From positions 1 through 64,000 of the forward strand of contig JAFWDD010000087.1 in assembly GCA_017534115.1 (NCBI GenBank): a DNA stretch of 64,000 nucleotides, written 5' to 3'. Below the pieces are notes generated by a model. That model was not told the origin of the DNA. It worked only from the letters and a program-made list of their open reading frames with translations, and ran no database searches. Positions 7,914-17,318 of this stretch are shown piece by piece; position 1 is the stretch's first letter; the number at the start of each line of letters is the position of its first letter. Origin of the DNA: Bacillota bacterium (lineage in GTDB: Bacteria; Bacillota; Clostridia; Lachnospirales; Anaerotignaceae). The position numbers and the translations under genes were made by a program.

Positions 7914-10301
7914 ATGAAATCTAATAAACTAAGACGTGCGCTTGGAATCGTCATAGCGGCCGTTATGGTATTCGCCATGGTGCCTGCGATGGCAATGGCG
8001 GATGAAAACGATCCTGTTGTTACATACGGTGACGACATTAGTTGTGTAATATTTACCAATGATGGAGAAGGAGATTCTGTTGCAAGCGGCGCCCACGTAG
8101 CAGCAGGGACAGGGCTGAAATTTACTTATACCGGAAACGGTATAAATCCGCAATGGACAATGAAGCCCGTACCTAGTAGTGGTTATAATATTACATTTGA
8201 TAAAAAAAGTATTTCGTTTCGTTTGCCCAATGAAAATATAAATGTAACGGTAAGCGCGGAAGTTGAACCTACTTTGGATGAGGCATTGAATGTTGAAGGT
8301 GGCAAGATTCAATTTACATCAGAGGAACCATATCCTTGGGATGTAGTTACTAAAGACGGCAGAATCTATGCGCAGTCCGGCAATGCAGGAAAACCTATGA
8401 CCATTTCGGAACTAACCGCAAATGTGAATTTGGCAGGAGCCGGTACATTAAGCTTTGACTATAAGGCTCGTGGTGAAGGTGCAGGTAACGGTACACCTTT
8501 TGACGAGTGTCTTTTTTCAGTCGATAACGTAGCGAAACTTTCTTATGGGCAACAAGGTGATGATTGGAAAACTTATTCCGAAGAGCTTTCTGCCGGAACC
8601 CATACGTTGTCATGGAAATATACTAAGGACAGCTCGGTTAATCCTACAGGTGATTATTTCGCAGTGGATAATGTAAGCATTACAGAAACTACACCTGCAG
8701 AATACAATATTAACGTTACAGGCGGAAAAGCGTACAGCGATGGAAATTGTACACAAGAAATAACAAAGGCTAAACAGGGAGATACGGTTTATATTTATCA
8801 GGATGTTGTTGAAGGGAAATATGCTAAAAGTATTACATTTGATCCTGACAGTATAGAGCCGTCGGAGTATAGCGAAAAAGCCATGGGCTTTAAAATGCCC
8901 GGACAGGATGTAACAATAACCATAACATTTGACGACCAGACACCATTAACAATAGACCTTTCAGAAGGCTCGGCGGTAGTTGACACTTATGAATTTGAGG
9001 CGGTTTACAGCGCTCTTTATCCTGATCAAATGATTATTACAAACGAAAATAGTGAATATACATTAGACCTTGACAAAAATGGCACAGATGACGTGAAAGT
9101 GACTGTCAAAACCTTTGGTCCGCCTGATCCTCCCACCTATGACATGGTAGTTCTGGAAGAAACAAACAGCGTTAAGGATGAAATTACCCTCAATGAGCCT
9201 AACATAAGTCCTTATTGGCCGGTAACGGTTAAGTTTGCGGAAACCCCTGTAGAAACCCTCAAAATAACCACAACAAAATTAGCCAATGGAACAGTTGGCA
9301 AAGAATACAGCCAGAAGCTTGAGGCAAACTATGATGATGTTACATGGAGAATAGAAGGCGAACTTCCCGAAGGACTTGAGCTTGACGGAAATACTATCAG
9401 CGGAACACCCGCTGAAAAAGGAAGTTTTCCGATTGCCGTGAAAGCTGAAAAAGGTTCAGAAACTGACACGAAGGAATTTACAATTACAATCACAGAGAAA
9501 GCATCTTCCGGCGGCGGCGCTTCCGGAACTGTAAGCTTTGTACTCACATACAACACAAACGGCGGCTCCGAGATCAAATCTGAAAGCCATAAAGCCGGTG
9601 ACGAGGTAACTCTTGACAAAACACCGACAAAAGAAGGATATACATTCACAGGCTGGTATGCGGACAAAGAATGCACACAGAAAATCGAAAGCGTAACAAT
9701 GAACAGCTCAAAAACTGTTTACGCAGGCTGGTCTGACGGCGAACAGCCCGTAAAACCCGATGAAAACGCGCCTTTAATGGTAATTAGAATCGGCGATACA
9801 AAATATCAGCTTAACGGCGTAGATATGGAAATGGATGCGGCGCCTTTCATTGATGAAAACGACAGAACAATGCTTCCCGTAAGGGTTGTAGCAAACGCTC
9901 TTGGAATTTTAGACGCTGACATCGCATGGGACAACAGCACAAAGACTGCGTCCTTCACAAGACCTGACGGAAAAGTCGTTTCCTGCACAGTCGGTTCAAA
10001 GATAATCAAGATCGGCGATGAAGAAGTTGAGGTCGACACAGCTCCCGTAATCAGAAACGACAGAATTTATCTTCCCATGAGAGCGTTATTCAACGCATTC
10101 AATGTTTCCGATGCCCACATCATCTGGGACGGACAGAAAAAGACAGTAACAGTCACAAAAGAGGCTCTTGACGACATAAAAGCTCTTGAAGCTGAACCTG
10201 TCGAAGAACCTGACGAGGAAGCGGAAGAAACAGCGGAAGAGACTGAAGAAACCGCTGAAAACGCTGAAACTCCCGAAGAGAACGCTGAAACAGCTGAATA
10301 A
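7914..10301 (+). CDS. Large secreted protein with InlB-type repeat and copper-amine-oxidase-type stalk domain
   Basis: The 795-aa product has a signal peptide (about 1-32, cleavage near AMAMADE). Next come several beta-rich modules, a putative Ig-like segment (about 445-530, with LPEGLELDGNTISGTP), one InlB/Listeria-type repeat (about 540-612, with EGYTFTGWYAD) and paired stalk domains (about 619-749, with TMLPVRVVANALGI and IYLPMRALFNAF). The C-terminal tail is very rich in Glu and Ala. No catalytic site is evident, so it is probably a surface or matrix protein. ATG at 7914 was chosen over the upstream frame because AGGAG sits at 7901-7905. It stands alone, with its own promoter and terminator. 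Confidence 0.85.
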   Translation: MKSNKLRRALGIVIAAVMVFAMVPAMAMADENDPVVTYGDDISCVIFTNDGEGDSVASGAHVAAGTGLKFTYTGNGINPQWTMKPVPSSGYNITFDKKSISFRLPNENINVTVSAEVEPTLDEALNVEGGKIQFTSEEPYPWDVVTKDGRIYAQSGNAGKPMTISELTANVNLAGAGTLSFDYKARGEGAGNGTPFDECLFSVDNVAKLSYGQQGDDWKTYSEELSAGTHTLSWKYTKDSSVNPTGDYFAVDNVSITETTPAEYNINVTGGKAYSDGNCTQEITKAKQGDTVYIYQDVVEGKYAKSITFDPDSIEPSEYSEKAMGFKMPGQDVTITITFDDQTPLTIDLSEGSAVVDTYEFEAVYSALYPDQMIITNENSEYTLDLDKNGTDDVKVTVKTFGPPDPPTYDMVVLEETNSVKDEITLNEPNISPYWPVTVKFAETPVETLKITTTKLANGTVGKEYSQKLEANYDDVTWRIEGELPEGLELDGNTISGTPAEKGSFPIAVKAEKGSETDTKEFTITITEKASSGGGASGTVSFVLTYNTNGGSEIKSESHKAGDEVTLDKTPTKEGYTFTGWYADKECTQKIESVTMNSSKTVYAGWSDGEQPVKPDENAPLMVIRIGDTKYQLNGVDMEMDAAPFIDENDRTMLPVRVVANALGILDADIAWDNSTKTASFTRPDGKVVSCTVGSKIIKIGDEEVEVDTAPVIRNDRIYLPMRALFNAFNVSDAHIIWDGQKKTVTVTKEALDDIKALEAEPVEEPDEEAEETAEETEETAENAETPEENAETAE

Positions 10302-10334
10302 ATTAACGTGAAATGAATATGAAATAAAAGAAAG

Positions 10335-10366
10335 GCAGACTACCTGAAAAGGCGGTCTGCTTTTTG
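10335..10366 (+). terminator. Intrinsic terminator after the stalk-domain gene
   Basis: GCAGAC (10335-10340) pairs with GTCTGC (10355-10360). An inner CCT/AGG pairing closes a GAAA tetraloop, and five T residues follow. It lies 33 bases after the stop codon. Confidence 0.85.
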
Positions 10367-10430
10367 AATTTGTAAATTTTGCATTTTCAACTATTTAAAT
10401 ATAGCCAATAACCTTCATATACTTATTATA

Positions 10431-10506
10431 TGGGGTCAAGGGGCGAAGTCCCTTGCGGGTTCTCAGGGCAGAGCCCTGAGCGGGTTTTTAGGGCAGATTC
10501 CCTGAT
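10431..10506. repeat. Array of three related GGGC-rich hairpins
   Basis: Three stem-loops follow each other: CAAGGG/CCCTTG (10437-10455), CTCAGGGC/GCCCTGAG (10462-10480) and AGGG/CCCT (10490-10503). The spacers between them are similar (GCGGGTT, GCGGGTTTTTA), and the second and third loops share GGGCAGA. The block looks like a diverging short tandem repeat. It sits between the terminator of one gene and the 3' end of the convergent DUF362 gene, so it may act as an extragenic palindrome or a minus-strand terminator. Confidence 0.6.
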
Positions 10507-10511
10507 CTCTT

Positions 10512-11618
10512 CTATTTAAGCCGCGCTTCGGCAAAAACAGCCGTTTCCGGGCAAAGCTCCTGACAACAGTAGCAGTGAATGCACTTCGTCTTGTCAACTT
10601 CCGGCCTGTGGTTTTCCATGTAAATTGCCTTGGGCGGACAATTGTCGAAGCAGACTCCGCAGCCTATGCACTTTTCTCTGTCAAAACAAACGTCTGTCGC
10701 CAGTTTCTCGGAATTTCCCTTTCCTCTGCGGAGAAACGGGTTCATTATAACAGTTTTGGGCAGTTTGTAATCCTCAATAATAAACTGGGAAATATCCTCG
10801 CCCACAAGCACAACGTCCGAAGGCTTAACTATGCCCCTTTTGATGGTCTGATTTATGGTAGGCACCATCTTGTACGGCATATTAATGATTTTCACTGCCG
10901 CCATATCCAGCGCGAATGGACTTTCCGAGGCAAGAATTACACCTATATCTCGCGGATTTCCGCCCGAAGGTCCATCGCCTTCCATACCAACGATTCCATC
11001 CATGAGCGTAAGGGCAGGATTGACACAGAGACATATGTCGATGAGGCCGTTTGCGAATGTGTTGTAGCTGGGCCACAGAAGATGGTATTCCGCCTTCATC
11101 GTACCGGGAATTACTCCGAAAAGATTCTTCACACCGCCTGTAAATGTTGCCAGAGAGTGGGTTTTCAGTTTGCAGACATCAATAACCTTGTCTGCGTTGT
11201 GAATCGCTTCTACCATGGTAACCTTTTTCAGCACTTTTCCTTCTTCAAAGGGCACCTGAACGGTATTTGTATTGAAATTCAGCTGGGCTCCGCTTTTTTC
11301 TGCGGCAAAGTCCATTCCGCAGGTTTTGTAAATTCCTTTCAACGCCGACTGTGTGAAAGGACCTCCGGGACTGTCACCTATGGTAACACTGCATCCGTAT
11401 TCCATCAGAATATGAGCCGCTGCCGCAACAAAAACAGGATGAGTTGTTACAGCTTTTTCAGGCAGTCTTTTTGCCAGCAGGTTTGTTTTCACGAACACAT
11501 TTTCGCTCGGGCTCACGAACTTTTCCAATCCTCCCAGAAGATTTATTGACTCGAGAATTTTCTCTCGTACAGTTTCAAATTCATAATTTTTGCATCCTAT
11601 AATAGATACTTTTTTCAT
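10512..11618 (-). CDS. DUF362 protein with C-terminal 2x[4Fe-4S] ferredoxin domain
   Basis: The 368-aa protein has an N-terminal DUF362 domain (about 1-290; motifs VFVKTNLL, GDSPGG, CKLKTH) and a C-terminal bis-[4Fe-4S] ferredoxin module. The module has two full Cys motifs, CIGCGVCFDNCPP and CIHCYCCQELCPE. DUF362 proteins are common in anaerobes and are thought to be redox or metal-dependent, but no defined reaction is established. The ATG has a moderate ribosome binding site. It is divergent from the M24 peptidase gene and convergent with the stalk-domain gene. No partner reductase is adjacent. Confidence 0.87.
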   Translation of the reverse strand: MKKVSIIGCKNYEFETVREKILESINLLGGLEKFVSPSENVFVKTNLLAKRLPEKAVTTHPVFVAAAAHILMEYGCSVTIGDSPGGPFTQSALKGIYKTCGMDFAAEKSGAQLNFNTNTVQVPFEEGKVLKKVTMVEAIHNADKVIDVCKLKTHSLATFTGGVKNLFGVIPGTMKAEYHLLWPSYNTFANGLIDICLCVNPALTLMDGIVGMEGDGPSGGNPRDIGVILASESPFALDMAAVKIINMPYKMVPTINQTIKRGIVKPSDVVLVGEDISQFIIEDYKLPKTVIMNPFLRRGKGNSEKLATDVCFDREKCIGCGVCFDNCPPKAIYMENHRPEVDKTKCIHCYCCQELCPETAVFAEARLK

Positions 11619-11708
11619 TCAAATCAGCCTTTCGCATATGATATATTCTTATTTTAACACAATTAAGCGGGCATATGAAGAAAATAACTATAAAATATCA
11701 TGGATTTG

Positions 11709-11717
11709 TGATATAAT
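11709..11717 (+). promoter_or_regulatory. Extended -10 promoter for the M24 peptidase operon
   Basis: TG (11709-11710), one base, then TATAAT (11712-11717). There is no good -35 box, as expected for an extended -10 promoter. The predicted start is about 11724, 28 nt before the ATG. Confidence 0.6.
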
Positions 11718-11751
11718 TTTTAAATTAAATACTATTTTCGGAGATGATGTA

Positions 11752-12987
11752 ATGGAAAACGGGAAATTTGCAATAAACAGGGATAAACTGAAAAAGCTTA
11801 TGGAGGACAATTCAGCGTGGGTATTTTTTGCCGGACACGCTCCCATGAAGGATTTAAGTTCTGTTTATCCTTTTAATGTAGATAAAAATTTTTACTATCT
11901 TACTGGCATTGAGGAGGAAGGATGTATTCTTCTGATTTACCGTTCAGGCGAGGAGTATCACGAAAAGCTCTTCATAAATGAAGATAACGGCGAAATGGGC
12001 AAGTGGATAGGCAAAAACCTTACACAAGGTGAGGCCTATGGTCTGTCCGGTGTGGAGGAGATAGATTTTAACACAGGTTTCCTCTGCCGTCTGAGGGAAA
12101 TAATTGCCGAGAAAAAGCTTACAAGGCTTTATGTCCAGGGCGGCAAGGAAGAACCTAAAAGACCTGAAAACGAGCAGTTTGTAAAAGAATTTCTGGATAT
12201 GGAGATTTTGGACAGTCTTCCGGCAATGGCAAAGCTTCGGGTTATTAAGGAGCCCTGGGAACTGGAAAGAATGGAGAAGGCGATTTCCATAACAAAGGAC
12301 GCTTTTGAGGCCATGATGAAAAATTCCAGTCCTGAAATGTATGAATATGAGGTAGAAGCGGAGTTTGATTATGTTCTGAAGAAAAACGGAGTATTTGACA
12401 AAGCGTTCGACACGATAGCGGCTTCGGGAAAGAATGCGGTAGTTCTTCATTATTCAAAAAACAATTGCAAAGCTGTCAAAGATGATATGATTCTTGTGGA
12501 TGCTGGAGCTTCGTGGAAAAATTACATGGCGGACATAACCAGAACGTTTCCTCTTTCGGGAAAATTTACAGATAAGCAGAAACAGGTTTATGAAATCGTT
12601 TTGGGCGGAAACAAGCTCATTGAGGATTATATAAGACCGGGAATCAAATACGAAACAATGAACGAAAAGCTCATAGACTACTATGAAGCTGAACTCAAGA
12701 AAATAGGACTTATAGAAACCCGTGATGAGATTTCGAAATATTATTATCACAAGGTAGGACATTTCCTTGGCCTTGAAACTCACGATGTTGGTCTTGTGGA
12801 AGGCATGGAGCTTGCTCCGGGAATGGTAGTGACCGTTGAGCCGGGCCTTTACATCGAAGAATGGGGCATAGGCGTAAGGATAGAGGACGACGTGCTCGTA
12901 ACTGAGGACGGCAGCGAGGTTTTATCAAAGGATATTATTAAAGAAATTGATGACATAGAGAGATTTATGGCGGAAAACAGGAGGTAA
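11752..12987 (+). CDS. M24 family Xaa-Pro aminopeptidase
   Basis: The 411-aa cytoplasmic metallopeptidase removes N-terminal residues before proline. It has an aminopeptidase-P-type N-terminal domain (about 1-150) and a pita-bread catalytic domain. The two-metal ligands are visible: Asp in LVDAGASWKNYMADITRTF (two Asp), His in HKVGHFLGLETHD, Glu in VEPGLYIEEW and Glu in VRIEDDVLV. The ATG at 11752 with GGAG nearby is preferred over an upstream in-frame start that lies before the promoter. It overlaps the ribosome binding site of the next gene, so it heads a peptide-utilisation operon ending with pepD and a permease. Confidence 0.92.
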   Translation: MENGKFAINRDKLKKLMEDNSAWVFFAGHAPMKDLSSVYPFNVDKNFYYLTGIEEEGCILLIYRSGEEYHEKLFINEDNGEMGKWIGKNLTQGEAYGLSGVEEIDFNTGFLCRLREIIAEKKLTRLYVQGGKEEPKRPENEQFVKEFLDMEILDSLPAMAKLRVIKEPWELERMEKAISITKDAFEAMMKNSSPEMYEYEVEAEFDYVLKKNGVFDKAFDTIAASGKNAVVLHYSKNNCKAVKDDMILVDAGASWKNYMADITRTFPLSGKFTDKQKQVYEIVLGGNKLIEDYIRPGIKYETMNEKLIDYYEAELKKIGLIETRDEISKYYYHKVGHFLGLETHDVGLVEGMELAPGMVVTVEPGLYIEEWGIGVRIEDDVLVTEDGSEVLSKDIIKEIDDIERFMAENRR

Positions 12988-12989
12988 AT

Positions 12990-13262
12990 ATGGAAAGAGC
13001 GGTAATTACAGTACTTGGAAACGACAAAGTTGGAATAATAGCAAATGTCTGCACCTATCTTGCGGATGCGAATATAAATATTCTGGATATATCCCAGACA
13101 ATTCTTCAGGGTTTTTTCAGCATGATGATGGTCGTTGACGTATCCGGCAGGAACAGATCCTTTGATGACCTTATAAATGAGCTGAACGAGCTGGGCGACA
13201 GAATCGAAATGCAGATAAAGATACAGCATGAGGAGATTTTCAATACAATGCATAGAATTTAA
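12990..13262 (+). CDS. ACT domain protein (UPF0237 family)
   Basis: The 90-aa protein is a single ACT domain (ERAVITVLGNDKVGIIANV...) matching the UPF0237 family in length and start. ACT domains bind amino acids or other small ligands. In many Gram-positive bacteria this gene lies directly before the DUF711/UPF0210 gene, as it does here (19 bases apart), which suggests that the two products work together. AGGAGG overlaps the end of the peptidase gene. The biochemical role is unknown. Confidence 0.9.
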   Translation: MERAVITVLGNDKVGIIANVCTYLADANINILDISQTILQGFFSMMMVVDVSGRNRSFDDLINELNELGDRIEMQIKIQHEEIFNTMHRI

Positions 13263-13281
13263 GCTGTGAGAGGTAGAAAGT

Positions 13282-14640
13282 ATGATAACAAGCAGAGAAG
13301 CGTTTGAAACAAACAGAATGATAGACGAGATGAATCTGGATGTAAGAACCATAACGATGGGCATCAGCCTTATGGACTGCGCGGATTCGGATATAGACAG
13401 ATTTAACGAGAAGATATATGAGAAAATAACCCGCTGTGCAAAAAACCTTGTGAAAGTGGGTGAAGAGATAGAAAGAGATTTCGGAATTCCCATTGTAAAT
13501 AAGAGGATTTCCGTAACGCCCATTGCCATTGCGGCGGCAGGCACTCATGCGGACAGTTATGTTTCCATAGCGAAGACCCTTGACAAGGCTGCGAAAGAGG
13601 TGGGAGTGAATTTCATAGGCGGATTTTCTGCCCTTGTGCAGAAGGGTTCAACTCCCAGCGATGATGTGCTCATAAATTCCATTCCCGAGGCTTTGGCCGT
13701 TACGGACAGGGTGTGTTCTTCCGTGAATGTGGGAACAACTCGAAACGGAATCAATATGGACGCAGTTAAAAAAATGGGCGAGATTATCAAAAGGACCGCG
13801 GAGCTCACAAAGGATAATGACTGTATGGGATGCGCAAAGCTGGTTGTATTTGCCAATGCGGTAGAGGATAATCCTTTTATGGCGGGAGCGTTCCACGGTC
13901 TTGGTGAAAAGGACTGTGTTATAAATGTAGGCGTAAGCGGTCCCGGAGTCGTTAAAAGCGCTCTTGAAAGCGTAAAAGGATCCGATTTTGAGACTCTTTG
14001 CGAAAAGATAAAAACAACAGCGTTTAAAATAACCCGTGTGGGTCAGCTTGTTGCTCAGGAGGCTTCGAAGAGACTGGGTGTACCCTTTGGAATTATCGAC
14101 CTTTCACTTGCTCCTACGCCTGCCGTTGGTGACAGTATCGCGGAGATTTTCCAGGTTATGGGTCTGGAGCACGCGGGAGCGCCCGGAACCACGGCGGCTC
14201 TTGCAATTTTGAATGACAATGTTAAAAAAGGCGGAGTAATGGCGTCCTCATATGTAGGCGGACTTAGCGGAGCCTTCATTCCCGTCAGCGAAGACGCAGG
14301 AATGATTGAAGCCAGCCGTATTGGCGCGCTCACACTGGAAAAATTAGAGGCTATGACCTGCGTATGCTCCGTAGGTTTGGATATGATCGCGATTCCCGGA
14401 GATGTTCCGGCAGCTACAATTTCCGGAATTATTGCCGACGAGGCAGCCATTGGAATGATAAACGCAAAAACCACGGCAGTCAGGATTATTCCCGTAGAGG
14501 GCAAAAAATCCGGGGATGTGGTTGAATTCGGCGGTCTTTTGGGTCACGCATATATTATGGAAACGAACAGATTCAGCTGTGAGGACTTTATAAACAGAGG
14601 CGGAAGAATTCCTTCGCCGATCCACAGCTTTAAGAACTAA
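13282..14640 (+). CDS. DUF711 / PFL-family protein (UPF0210)
   Basis: The 452-aa protein has the full length of the UPF0210 (DUF711) family, with Gly- and Ala-rich segments ([48 protein letters not shown]). It is named PFL family from distant similarity to the pyruvate formate-lyase fold, but there is no glycyl-radical motif, so PFL activity should not be inferred. The adjacent ACT protein is its usual partner. No experimentally defined function is known to me. It has a clear ATG and sits tightly between its neighbours. Confidence 0.9.
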   Translation: MITSREAFETNRMIDEMNLDVRTITMGISLMDCADSDIDRFNEKIYEKITRCAKNLVKVGEEIERDFGIPIVNKRISVTPIAIAAAGTHADSYVSIAKTLDKAAKEVGVNFIGGFSALVQKGSTPSDDVLINSIPEALAVTDRVCSSVNVGTTRNGINMDAVKKMGEIIKRTAELTKDNDCMGCAKLVVFANAVEDNPFMAGAFHGLGEKDCVINVGVSGPGVVKSALESVKGSDFETLCEKIKTTAFKITRVGQLVAQEASKRLGVPFGIIDLSLAPTPAVGDSIAEIFQVMGLEHAGAPGTTAALAILNDNVKKGGVMASSYVGGLSGAFIPVSEDAGMIEASRIGALTLEKLEAMTCVCSVGLDMIAIPGDVPAATISGIIADEAAIGMINAKTTAVRIIPVEGKKSGDVVEFGGLLGHAYIMETNRFSCEDFINRGGRIPSPIHSFKN

Positions 14641-14649
14641 GGTGAAAAT

Positions 14650-16086
14650 ATGATTATTCCCAATGAAAACAAGGTATTCGAATATTTTGAGGAAATAATA
14701 AAAATCCCCAGAGGCTCAGGGAACGAAAAGGAAATCAGCGATTACATAGCAAATTTTGCCCGCGAGAGGAATCTGGAGGCAGTTCAGGATTCGGAAAATA
14801 ATGTAATCGTTAAAAAGAACGCTTTTCCGGAATATGAGGACAAGGCTCCCGTAATCCTTCAGGGGCATATTGACATGGTCTGCGTTAAAAAAAGCGGTAT
14901 TGACCATGATTTTCTGAAAGACCCCATAAAGGCTGTAGTAAACGGAGATTTCATTTCCGCAGACGGAACCAGCCTTGGCGCGGACGACGGAATAGGCGTT
15001 GCCTATATGCTTGCTCTTCTGGATTCAGAGGATATTCCACATCCTCCTCTGGAATGTGTTTTTACGGCAGATGAAGAGGTAGGAATGGGCGGAGCGAAGA
15101 GCCTGGATATGAGCGGACTTAACGGCAGACGGCTCATAAACATAGATTCGGAGAACGAAGGTGTTTTCTGCGTGAGCTGTGCCGGAGGGGTTAGAGTGAA
15201 TCTTACGATACCTCTGGAATGGGATGCGGAAAAACCTTCTGATTTTAAAGGCTTTGATATTAAAATAACCGGTCTTTTAGGCGGACATTCGGGAAGCGAT
15301 ATACATCTTCAGAGGGCTTCCGCAATAAAGCTTATGGGAAGGATTCTGAACCGAATTTCCGGGGAAACCGAAATCAGAATCGCGGACATTTCGGGAGGCA
15401 GCGCGGACAATGCCATAGCGGCTTTCGCGCAGGCAGAAATTTTTGTGAACAAAGATTATCATCTGGAAGAAACATTGAATCAGCTGAAAAAAGAATTCAA
15501 CAGGGAGTATAAAAGCGCTGGCGAAAGCATATACTTAAGTATGGAAGAGGCTCGTCCCGAAAGGATTCTGACGACTGATGCCAGCGAGCGAATAATAAAA
15601 GCTCTTGTTCTTATACCTTACGGTGTGAATACTGTTAGTCTGGAAATGGAAAATCTTGTTGAAAGCTCCTGTAATCCGGGAGTTGTGTCCATGGACGGCA
15701 AAGAATTTCTCATAAAATGCGCCGTCCGCAGCAGCACTGACATAAGAAAAAGGGTTCAGGCAGAAAACATAAAGATTCTGGCATCTCTTGTGGGCGGAAG
15801 AACATGGGAGCAGGGTGATTATCCCTCGTGGGAATACAATCCCGATTCCAGGCTAATGGATTTCGTACCGAAGCTTTACGAGAAAATGTTCGGAAAGAAT
15901 GCGAAAATAGAATCCATTCACGCGGGTCTCGAGTGTGGAGTTTTCGCGGGTAAGATTCCCGGAATCGATATGATTTCCTTCGGTCCGGGCCTTTTCGAGG
16001 TTCACAGCGTAAACGAAAGGCTTTCCATTTCGTCTGCTGAAAGAATGTGGGATTTTCTGAAAGAGATCCTGAAAAATATTGACTAA
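14650..16086 (+). CDS. pepD: Aminoacyl-histidine dipeptidase (M20 family)
   Basis: PepD is a zinc dipeptidase of broad specificity that cleaves Xaa-His and other dipeptides in the cytoplasm. The 478-aa length fits. M20 metal and catalytic residues are visible: His and Asp in LQGHIDMV, Asp in SLGADDGIG, the Glu pair in FTADEEVGMGGA, Asp in NIDSE, and a C-terminal His in IHAGLECGVF. The lid domain (about 205-385) contains GGHSGSDIHLQRA. The start is ATG after AAGGTGA. It lies 9 bases after the DUF711 gene and 10 bases before the permease gene, consistent with one operon for peptide breakdown. Confidence 0.93.
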   Translation: MIIPNENKVFEYFEEIIKIPRGSGNEKEISDYIANFARERNLEAVQDSENNVIVKKNAFPEYEDKAPVILQGHIDMVCVKKSGIDHDFLKDPIKAVVNGDFISADGTSLGADDGIGVAYMLALLDSEDIPHPPLECVFTADEEVGMGGAKSLDMSGLNGRRLINIDSENEGVFCVSCAGGVRVNLTIPLEWDAEKPSDFKGFDIKITGLLGGHSGSDIHLQRASAIKLMGRILNRISGETEIRIADISGGSADNAIAAFAQAEIFVNKDYHLEETLNQLKKEFNREYKSAGESIYLSMEEARPERILTTDASERIIKALVLIPYGVNTVSLEMENLVESSCNPGVVSMDGKEFLIKCAVRSSTDIRKRVQAENIKILASLVGGRTWEQGDYPSWEYNPDSRLMDFVPKLYEKMFGKNAKIESIHAGLECGVFAGKIPGIDMISFGPGLFEVHSVNERLSISSAERMWDFLKEILKNID

Positions 16087-16096
16087 AGGTGATAAA

Positions 16097-17272
16097 ATGA
16101 AATTGCCGTGGGATAAAAGGTACCTGAAAATTTCTTTTCACGTGGTTTTCACCGCAGCAGTAATAATTCTGCTGTGGCTTATCATGAAAGATTTTTCCCG
16201 TACGGGCAGGGGCATTTATCTTTTTTTCGGCAGCATTTTGAGAGTTATGGCTCCTCTTATATGGGGAGCTTTTATTGCGTTCATACTTGATCCCGCAGTT
16301 GAGTTTTGCCAGAATTTATATGACGGCGGAAGAAAGAAAAACGGAGGCTTCAGAAACCGCAAAGCAGGAACCCTTATAACCTATGGGGTGCTGTTTTCTG
16401 TTTTGACTTTCGGCATATGGATGCTGGTTTCAAAAATCGGAAGTCTTGATATGGAGGCAGTTTCGGGACGCATAAATGAATCGCTGGAAGATTTGTCCGA
16501 TTTGCTGGTGCTTCTTCAGGTCCGTCTCGCGGAGATAGGTGTTCCGGGAAGTATGGATATATATTACAGACAGTTTCTCGCCAATATAACCGGAAACATA
16601 GAAAACGGAATATACACCATGTTTATGTCGTTGGGTAAGGCAGGTAGTTTTTTTATTAATCTTATTGTGGGATTTGCTGCCGCCTTTTATTTTCTTTCGG
16701 AAAAGGACAGGCTTTTCTCAAAGCTTCAGGACAGCTTCAGAGTATTTCTGCCGGAAAAAAGTTACAGGAGATTTTCATCTTTCTGCAGTGATTTGAATGA
16801 AGTTTTTTCCGGATATATAAGAGGACAGATAGCGGACGCCCTTATTATGGCAGTTCTTTTCAGTACAGCCTTTTACTTTGCGGGAATAAAATACGCTGTT
16901 TTAATAGGTATCATCTCAGGCATTCTGAATATCATACCCTATGCGGGAGCCATAGCGGCATTTTCCCTTTCCGTCAGCGTGGCGTTTTTGAGCGGAGAAC
17001 CGGTAAAGGCTCTGTACGCGGCAATCATAACCATAGTTCTTCAGCAGGTGGATTCCATATACATTTCTCCGAGAGTAATGGGCAGAACCGTAAGACTTCA
17101 TCCGGTGGCGGTTTTGCTTTCAATTGTGATTTTCGGAAAAATATTCGGAGTCTGGGGAATGATTTTTGCTGTACCGATAACAGCGGTTATAAAGATCATA
17201 TACGAAAGAATTTATGCAAAGAAAAAAGAAGAATATATAAAAAGACAAAAAAATAATCCCCGTAAAACCTGA
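16097..17272 (+). CDS. AI-2E family (YtvI/PerM-like) membrane permease
   Basis: The 391-aa polytopic protein has a pair of N-terminal helices, a soluble coiled segment, then a helix cluster with the family signature GIISGILNIIPYAGAIAA and later RLHPVAVLLSIVIFGKIFG. Members include the AI-2 exporter TqsA and sodium/proton antiporters, so the substrate is open. ATG at 16097 with AAAGGTGA was chosen over the upstream TTG, which overlaps pepD. The final codons overlap a minus-strand hairpin that probably terminates ftsZ. Confidence 0.87.
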   Translation: MKLPWDKRYLKISFHVVFTAAVIILLWLIMKDFSRTGRGIYLFFGSILRVMAPLIWGAFIAFILDPAVEFCQNLYDGGRKKNGGFRNRKAGTLITYGVLFSVLTFGIWMLVSKIGSLDMEAVSGRINESLEDLSDLLVLLQVRLAEIGVPGSMDIYYRQFLANITGNIENGIYTMFMSLGKAGSFFINLIVGFAAAFYFLSEKDRLFSKLQDSFRVFLPEKSYRRFSSFCSDLNEVFSGYIRGQIADALIMAVLFSTAFYFAGIKYAVLIGIISGILNIIPYAGAIAAFSLSVSVAFLSGEPVKALYAAIITIVLQQVDSIYISPRVMGRTVRLHPVAVLLSIVIFGKIFGVWGMIFAVPITAVIKIIYERIYAKKKEEYIKRQKNNPRKT

Positions 17273-17281
17273 ATTTACGGG
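17246..17281 (-). terminator. Terminator of ftsZ, inside the 3' end of the permease gene
   Basis: Read on the minus strand, CCCGTAAA (17281-17274) pairs with TTTACGGG (17266-17259). This is followed by GATTA and seven T residues. The convergent permease stop codon lies in the loop, so the two genes share this sequence. Confidence 0.65.
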
Positions 17282-17318
17282 ACTTATGAATTTCTTTGGG
17301 TTTTAATATCAGCAAAAA

